Shown here in pieces: positions 59,902-64,000 of a DNA stretch of 64,000 bases. Numbering within the stretch: the stretch's first letter is position 1; every line of letters starts with the position of its first letter. Under the pieces are notes generated by a model. That model was not told the DNA's origin. It made no database searches and saw nothing but the letters and a program-made list of their open reading frames with translations. Source of the stretch: Pyxicephalus adspersus (lineage: Eukaryota; Chordata; Amphibia; Anura; Pyxicephalidae); the NCBI RefSeq assembly GCF_032062135.1, contig NC_092866.1, positions 26,389,188 to 26,453,187 of the forward strand. Reading direction: 5' to 3'. The translations under genes were made by a program, and so were the position numbers.

Positions 59902-60036
59902 TGCCTGATTTATTAAAGCTCTCCAAGGCTGGGGAAAAATACTTTCATCAGCAAACCTGATCTGAAGTGATCTTCCAGATTCACTGATGAAAATGTATCT
60001 TTTCAGTCTTGGAGAGCTTTAAAAAATCAGGCCCCA
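59902..60036. mobile_element. Palindromic MITE, copy D
   Basis: Short version (135 bp), both arms present: tgcctgatttattaaagctc on the left and gagagctttaaaaaatcagg on the right. Confidence 0.8.
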
Positions 60037-60313
60037 TTACTGAGGGAAGGGCCAATATTGTTTACTTTTATAGTATCTTGAAGTCTTCCACGTTTTGTAT
60101 ATAATATACTATACATTTTTATCTCTCCTGAGGAGAAGAAGTTTTCCTGGTAACACAAATATTGTAGAAATACAAACAAGTGGGAATATGGGGCAATAAT
60201 TCAGTCATCCAAATATATTGTCTTCTACAAATATGGCAATTTAATGATGGATATAAAAGATAGTTGTGGTCTGTTATTTGTGAAAATTGTAATTGGACTG
60301 AATTGGAGTCATT

Positions 60314-60363
60314 GGGCCTGATTTAATAAAGCTCTCCAAGGCTGGGGAGAATGCACTTTATTT
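60314..60363 (+). mobile_element. Palindromic MITE, copy E (left end)
   Basis: gggcctgatttaataaagct and ccaaggctggggagaatgca, cut off after about 50 bp; the following 60370-60425 is the antisense of the repeat at 31700. Confidence 0.7.
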
Positions 60364-61062
60364 GGTGTAAAAAAGGCAGTGTGGGATATTGCGTTGGCGG
60401 ACAGCACAGAATCTCCAGCTGATTAACAAAACCTAACAGTTATGTTCCAATAAAAAAAAAGCATGGTTTCTGGTATACCGTCTTTATAGAAAGTTTTTAT
60501 ACCGTCTTTTTAGAAAGTTAGTAAATTTAAAATCATGCTACAAACCATATAATGGTTTGGAAAATTATAGCAAAACTGTGATAAACTGTGATAAACAATA
60601 ATTAGTAAAATATAGAAAAAAATATTTGTCGTACACTAGGCAAAAAATCTAGTACATTTTGTGATTTGTATATATGACTTCAATTAGTAGCATAGTGTTC
60701 CTGGAAAATAGTTTGTAGTGCTGGCATCTATGATACTGACAAATCATTCTCCAGCCAGCTTGCAGTGTTTTTTGTGCTTGATGACATATGGATAGTTATT
60801 TGATAGTTAAAAAAATACATTCCTTAAAAGAACTGCTGTACTAAATACTTCCGTTGTCAGACTGCATGAAAAATTACATAAAACTATAAAATGCTGAAGG
60901 AGAAATTTACTATGTACCAGAACAATTTTTACACTTCTGCTTTGGGCTTGTTTATTTTGCAATAACGTATAATTTGTTGAGAACAAGCAATAATTTGTTT
61001 TAGTGATATTGTCTGCTTTAATTTCTCAATACCAATATATTGAAAAAATAAATCAGACAATA

Positions 61063-61393
61063 CAGGTTGACATTCAAAAATCCGTCAAACTCCAGACCTG
61101 AGGAGTGCCAGATTTTCGAAAATTCAGGATTTTTTAAGGTTATACTCGCCTTCACACCTTCACGCACCCGCGGACATCTGGCACAGTTCCGGAGAACAGG
61201 CAGCAGGGACGTCCCAACGTGTATTTAATGTAGCAAGCAAGACCTAACAGCTGTTTCTGGAGAACAGCGCCATCAAAACATAAGTGGCTAAACAGTGTAA
61301 TGCAGTACATGTATTGAAAATGCACTCCGAAATTCATGCCGGAAAACTGAAGGAACCGGATTATCGATGGCTAGATTTTCGATTGTCAACCTG
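61063..61393. mobile_element. Tigger-like MITE, complete, TA target duplication
   Basis: 331 bp. The left end caggttgacattcaaaaatc and the reverse complement of the right end, caggttgacaatcgaaaatc, form inverted repeats. TA lies at 61061-61062 and 61394-61395. There is no transposase. The copy at 48760-49059 is a relative. Confidence 0.8.
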
Positions 61394-61814
61394 TATCACC
61401 AAACAAATCATTGTCTGATTTTATTTTTCAATACAGTATAATAATTATTTGATATGAATATGTCCCCAATATAACAGATCAGCTAAGCACTATGGGGTAA
61501 TACCAGAAAATTGTGTTTATTATTGGTCACTTCAGATACTGTTTAAGTATGAGAATATTTGTAATTTTTTAATTACACAATAAAATGTTCAATACTGCGA
61601 AACACTGCATTTGTACAAACAGATCTTCTATTGTAAAAATATGTTTTTTGTTTATGATATATAAGGAATGATTGTTTACCTAAAAACTACATCGTGCAAT
61701 TCTCTTCCGATAACCGCCTCAGGGATGGCAGTGGGAAACAGGATGTGAAAAGAACTATAAATGCCCTCTGTACTTTTCCGCCTAGGGTGATTGTGTAGCT
61801 GGTCCTTACTAAAT

Positions 61815-61858
61815 ATTATTATTATTATTATTATTATTAATAATAAATTAATAAATAA
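61815..61858. repeat. (ATT)n / AAT microsatellite
   Basis: ATT trinucleotide run turning into an AATAA-rich stretch; may be the tail of an L2-like LINE, but no LINE body was recognised. Confidence 0.8.
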
Positions 61859-62349
61859 TTAAGCTAGAGGATCAGAAAATCTTTCAGGCAAGAAATATAA
61901 GAACCAGGTCAGCCATAGCAGGATACATAAATTATAGGTCAATTTTAGGAATTAAAAAGGGTATTAAAAAATATACCCTATACATTTATCCTATATTTTG
62001 TATATTACAAAATATACCAAAAAAAGGTGTTAACAGGACATTAAGATAGCAAATATTCAAAATGGGCAACAGGTTAAAACAAACTCCTACAAACTCTTTA
62101 TAAATAATAATGCAAGTGGGCCCCTTACAAATTAACTTACAAGTTAGTGACTAGGAAAGAGTAAATAGTATAGGAAATGTATTAAACACCTTCACCTTAG
62201 CCTTAAATAAACCACAATGATTTAAGACTGATATGGTTAGACAAAAAAAGGTGTAAAAGCACCTGGAGCAGATGGCTTACACATGGTGCTGATGGTTGTA
62301 GGCATCATATATTCTAGGGGTATATTTACATGTCTGTTTAGGTGAATTA

Positions 62350-63290
62350 CAGTTAGGTCCATAAATATTTGGACAGAGACAACTTTTTTCAATTTTTGGT
62401 TCTGTACATTAAGGCGTGCAGCAGCTCATGATCCAAAGCATACCACATCATCTGTAAAACATGGCGGAGGCAGTGTGGTGGTTTGGGCATGCATGGCTGC
62501 CAGTGGCACTGGGACACTAGTGTTTATGGAGGATGTGACACAGGACAGAAGCAGCCGAATGAATTCTGAGGTGTTCAGAGACATATGCCCTGATTTATTA
62601 AAACTCTCCAAGGCTGGAGAGGATACATTTTCATCAGTGAAGCTGGGTGATCCAGCAAATCTGGAATGGATTTCTTTAACGTCATTAGCTATTTGTTAGC
62701 AAATGTCTTCATTCCTGAACCAGATTCGTTCCAGGTTTGCTGGATCACCCATCTTCACTGCTGAAAGTGTATCTTCTCCAGCCTTGGAGAGCTTTATTAA
62801 ATCAGGCCCATACTGTCTGCTCAAATCCAGCTAAATGCAGTCAAATTGATTGGGAGGCTTTCATAATACAGATGGACAATGACCCAAAACATACAGCCAA
62901 AGCAACCCAGGAGTTTATTAAAGCAAAGAAGTAGAATATTCTTGAATGGCCAAGTCAGTCACCTGATCTGTACCCAATTGAGCATGCATTTGACTTGTTG
63001 AAGACTTCGGACAGAAAGGCCCACAAAAAAACAGCAACTGAAAGCCCCTGCAGTAAAGGCCTGGCAGAGCATTAAAAAGGAGGAAACCCAGCATCTGGTG
63101 ATGTCCATGAGTTCAAGACACAGTGATTGTGTTAAAAAAGGTTTTAGTTCCTCACATTTTTATGCAATCTTTTTGTACTACCCACTGCATTAAAGCTGAA
63201 AGTCTGACGTTCAACTGCATCTGAGTTGTTTCATTTAAACCAAAATTAGAAAAAAAGGTTGTCTCTTTCCAAATATTTATGAACCTAACG
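62350..63290 (+). mobile_element. Tc1-like DNA transposon, deleted and interrupted
   Basis: Terminal inverted repeats: left cagttaggtccataaatatt and the matching reverse complement at the right end, both beside TA (62348-62349 and 63291-63292). Inside, + frames carry the last part of a Tc1 transposase: GSVVVWACMAASGTGTLVFM, then after an interruption MDNDPKHTAKATQEFIKAKK (the second Asp of DDE lies in the DNDPKH box) and a stop in place of Trp; downstream words include WPSQSPDLYPIEHAF. The N-terminal DNA-binding half is deleted near 62412, and a MITE splits the frame at 62588. Confidence 0.85.
62588..62810. mobile_element. Palindromic MITE, copy F, nested in the Tc1 element
   Basis: Both arms are well preserved, with a centre including agctatttgttagcaaatgt. 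It starts after ACATA in the transposase and is followed by TACTG, so the inserted copy is flanked by TA. Removing it with one TA gives a continuous GAC-ATA-CTG-TCT reading. Confidence 0.9.
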
Positions 63291-63539
63291 TATGAATGAA
63301 CGTATGGGTGTTTTGGTGGTTAACAGACTAAATTTAGGCATTTCAACATAAATCATAGCTTCTAAGGGGTCTATATATAAAGCAGTGAATATGATATTCT
63401 GAAAAACATTCACTGGTGCAGAATCTACTAGAGAATCCACTAGATCTCCATTAGGGAATGTTTCAATAAATGTCAGATTCACTGCTTTATAAATAGACTT
63501 CTAAAATATACTTTCTTCTAATAAAATAAGTTAGAGACT

Positions 63540-63640
63540 CCAGAGATAGAGACATAATCCTCTGTACTAAGGAGAAGTAACAACTTACTATTTGGAATAT
63601 GCAGTTTAGTTTGGGGCATTAGGTTACAAAAAATATTTTG
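63540..63640 (+). mobile_element. CR1-like LINE scrap
   Basis: The words ctccagagatagagacataa and ttggaatatgcagtttagtt, ggggcat match the IDCRDGDIILSLY and LEYAVQFWAP codons of the CR1 copy at 51440-52070. Confidence 0.55.
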
Positions 63641-63957
63641 TTAGCTGAACTAATTGGTGCCATATTCTTTCCATTTTGTTATAATGGATTCGGTAATGAT
63701 CCATTGAATATTCAAACTTTGGAATTTTTTTTTTTATCCCAACTCAGATCTATATTTATCTACAACTTTGACTCTGCCCTGTTTAGAGTACTCTTTAGTT
63801 GCATGTTGTATTGCAGAATTGGGGTCTATCTACTGTACCTATACAGACATCTGAAATGTGACAGATCCCGTGACTCTTTTTATTTTTGCACACAGTTGTT
63901 TGGTTGGTCCAGATGCTAATTAGGGGTTTTATAGAAAGGGGGGTGAATACATATGCT

Positions 63958-64000
<43 letters not shown>
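63958..64000. repeat. (CA)n(TA)n microsatellite at window end
   Basis: Compound CA/TA repeat cut by the end of the window. Confidence 0.9.

Overview
The window is nuclear DNA from a vertebrate, most likely a frog (anuran amphibian). It is AT-rich, has multi-kilobase introns with GT/AG borders, and carries fossils of CR1, L2-like, L1/Tx1, Tc1/mariner, Tigger-like and hAT elements. The LINE tail with alternating tacatagttacatag and ttgaaaaaagac words is typical of frog genomes. The species call is inference. Nothing bacterial is present, so operons and ribosome-binding sites do not apply.

One host gene is recognisable: a muscle-type glycogen phosphorylase (pygm) on the + strand. Sixteen coding exons lie at 3489-3567, 9523-9626, 13074-13205, 21450-21593, 21691-21783, 28084-28230, 28388-28551, 28622-28736, 30764-30865, 32443-32590, 33457-33515, 33905-34046, 37634-37841, 38961-39095, 39231-39297 and 39612-39764. 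All splice phases agree and the stop is at 39762-39764. They correspond to human PYGM exons 3-5 and 8-20. Exons 1-2 (residues 1-115) are presumably upstream of the window. Exons 6-7 (residues 221-285, including part of the 280s active-site loop) should lie between 13206 and 21449 but I could not find them. The 3' UTR has candidate poly(A) signals at 40055 and 40813.

Introns and the 24 kb downstream are filled with transposon remains. 1-960 is a decayed Tc1 transposon. 4997-8266 is an inverted-arm element containing a nearly perfect 1479-bp tandem duplication; its right arm folds as a hammerhead ribozyme with an intact core (7993-8041). A second, mutated hammerhead lies at 41706-41757. 10130-12770 is an L1/Tx1 LINE. 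20110-21365 is an L2-like LINE. 23890-26480 is a CR1 LINE split by a tRNA-derived SINE. Downstream, 43130-47120 holds CR1 and L2 pieces and an unclassified transposase-like gene (45353-46690), 49203-50455 is an antisense L2-like LINE, 50941-52740 is a CR1 3' half with a 540-bp tandem duplication, 53496-53783 is a hAT MITE with target duplications, 61063-61393 is a Tigger-like MITE, and 62350-63290 is a Tc1 element with a palindromic MITE nested inside it. That MITE family occurs at seven sites. There is an assembly gap of 523 N at 58974-59496.

The best candidates for something new are the hammerhead ribozymes in an inverted-arm (Penelope-like?) element, the unclassified transposase-like gene, and the missing pair of pygm exons.
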